From contig DASUGM010000113.1 of NCBI GenBank assembly GCA_036274055.1, forward strand, positions 1 through 7,890: a stretch of DNA of 7,890 bases. Direction: 5' to 3'. Shown here in pieces: positions 6,984-7,890 of this stretch (positions are counted from its first letter, which is position 1; every line of letters begins with the position of its first letter). The position numbers were made by a program, and so were the translations under genes. Origin of the DNA: DASUGM01 sp036274055. Its GTDB lineage: Bacteria > Acidobacteriota > Vicinamibacteria > Vicinamibacterales > SCN-69-37. The notes below the pieces were generated by a model that was not told the DNA's origin, ran no database searches, and worked only from the letters and a program-made list of their open reading frames with translations.

Positions 6984-7890
6984 ATGAAACGACTGGCGCT
7001 CTACCTCGAGTTTGGCCGGCCCTTCACGCTCATCGCGCCGGCACTCGGCGTGTTTTCCGGCGCGATCACGGCGATGGGCGCGCACCCGCGCGAAAGCTGG
7101 GGCTGGCAGATCCTCGAGCCCGCGGTGATCGGCGCGGTGATGGCGGCGGTGTTCAACGCCGGCAACAACGCGCTCAACCAGATCTACGACCTCGAGATCG
7201 ATCGCGTGAACAAGGGCAAGCGGCCGCTGCCCAGCGGCCGGCTCACGATGACCGAGGCGTGGTGGTTCACCGTGATCACCTACGCCATCACGCTGGTGCT
7301 CGCGTGGATGGTTGCGCCCGGCGGCCGCCACGAGTGCTTCTGGCTCGTGGTCATCGCGATCGTCGCGACCTACATCTACTCGGTGCCTCCGCTGCGTACC
7401 AAGCAACGTGGCATCTGGGCCAACATCACCATCGCCGTGCCCCGCGGCGTGCTGCTGAAAGTCGTCGGCTGGTCGGCGGTGAAGACCATCATCGGCGTCG
7501 AGCCCTGGTACATCGGCACGATCTTCGGCCTGTTCCTGCTCGGCGCCTCTACGACCAAGGACTTTGCCGACATGGAGGGCGATCGGCGCGGCGGCTGCCG
7601 CACGCTGCCGATCATCTACGGCGTCCGCAAGGCGGCGTGGATGATCTCGCCGTCGTTCGTGCTGCCGTTCATCCTGATCAACGTGGGCGTGTTCGCTGGC
7701 GTGCTCACTGGCAACCCGACGCTGCTGCATGTGCTTGGCGTCGTCATGACGCTCTACGGGTCGTACGTCCTCTACTTGATGCTGAAGCGGCCCGAGGATC
7801 TCGCGGTCGAAGAGAACCACGTCTCCTGGGCGCACATGTATCGGATGATGTTCGTCGCGCAGATCGGGTTTGCGCTGGCGTACGTGCTCT
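6984..7890 (+). CDS. UbiA-superfamily membrane prenyltransferase (3' end beyond window)
   Basis: UbiA enzymes are inner-membrane proteins that move a prenyl group from a prenyl diphosphate to an aromatic, glyceryl or porphyrin acceptor. The ATG at 6984 opens a frame that runs off the window after 302 codons, near the normal family length, so little is missing. The first aspartate-rich motif is N65-QIYDLEID (D69, D73), followed by RPLPSGRL. The second is D193-FADMEGD (D196, D200) followed by RTLPIIYG. Between them is Y132-SVPPLRTK. Several long hydrophobic helices surround these loops. The NQxxDxxxD form and YSVPPxR resemble homogentisate phytyltransferase and chlorophyll synthase, while KDxxDxEGD..G.RTLPIIYG is also seen in digeranylgeranylglyceryl-phosphate synthase relatives. 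It does not resemble UbiA proper or MenA in these motifs. The start lies three bases after the VTE5/VTE6-like fusion gene, which may supply its prenyl diphosphate. The acceptor is unknown. Confidence 0.88.
   Translation, partial: MKRLALYLEFGRPFTLIAPALGVFSGAITAMGAHPRESWGWQILEPAVIGAVMAAVFNAGNNALNQIYDLEIDRVNKGKRPLPSGRLTMTEAWWFTVITYAITLVLAWMVAPGGRHECFWLVVIAIVATYIYSVPPLRTKQRGIWANITIAVPRGVLLKVVGWSAVKTIIGVEPWYIGTIFGLFLLGASTTKDFADMEGDRRGGCRTLPIIYGVRKAAWMISPSFVLPFILINVGVFAGVLTGNPTLLHVLGVVMTLYGSYVLYLMLKRPEDLAVEENHVSWAHMYRMMFVAQIGFALAYVL

Larger units (their letters stand above)
2..7890 (+). other. Probable single co-directional transcription unit (folC end to UbiA gene)
   Basis: All seven genes share one strand. 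Untranslated gaps are 10, 12, 7, 4, 4 and 3 bases in order. No gap can hold a promoter or a hairpin terminator, so any internal promoter would have to lie inside coding sequence. This supports co-transcription and probably coupled translation of LPS assembly, nucleotide-sugar and prenyl-lipid genes. Neither the operon promoter nor its terminator falls inside the window. Confidence 0.75.

Noticed and set aside
6768..7835. A 355-residue open frame on the - strand opposite the DUF92 and UbiA genes
   Set aside because: Highly charged Arg/Asp/His-rich sequence without domains, opposite two clear membrane-protein genes.

Overview
The window is a gene-dense, GC-rich stretch of a bacterial chromosome with every gene on the + strand. 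It holds seven genes: two cut by the window edges and five complete. The gaps between them are only 3 to 12 bases, so it reads as one long operon or the middle of one. An LptD homologue with a signal peptide and an outer-membrane barrel shows that the host is a diderm that exports lipopolysaccharide. High GC and overall gene content would fit an Acidobacteriota (Vicinamibacteria-like) genome or a similar GC-rich soil lineage. That placement is inference; no marker gene here fixes it. No tRNA, rRNA, CRISPR array, insertion sequence or phage gene was seen.

Layout. Bases 2-232 are the C-terminal end of a probable folylpolyglutamate/dihydrofolate synthase (FolC). Bases 243-2579 encode LptD, with an OstA-like N-terminal domain, a beta barrel and the cysteine pattern of disulfide-matured LptD. 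Next comes a nucleotide-sugar block: a long-form glucose-1-phosphate thymidylyltransferase (2592-3659), dTDP-glucose 4,6-dehydratase (3667-4686) and a short-chain reductase/epimerase of the GDP-4-keto-6-deoxymannose reductase type (4691-5638). Bases 5643-6980 encode an integral membrane protein that joins a dolichol/phytol-kinase-like half (VTE5-like) to a DUF92 half (VTE6-like, the phytyl-phosphate kinase family). A UbiA-superfamily prenyltransferase follows from 6984 and runs off the window end.

How the genes may work together. The first half is about the cell envelope: LptD inserts LPS, and the three sugar enzymes could turn glucose-1-phosphate and dTTP into a dTDP-6-deoxyhexose for LPS or another glycan. 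No RmlC epimerase lies between them, so the end product need not be L-rhamnose. The second half looks like a prenyl-lipid module. The fusion protein could phosphorylate an isoprenoid alcohol twice, giving a prenyl diphosphate, and the adjacent UbiA enzyme could attach that prenyl group to an acceptor. This pairing resembles the phytol salvage steps of plant and cyanobacterial tocopherol synthesis (VTE5, VTE6, then a UbiA-type phytyltransferase), and it is the most interesting part of the window. Substrates and acceptor cannot be read from the sequence.
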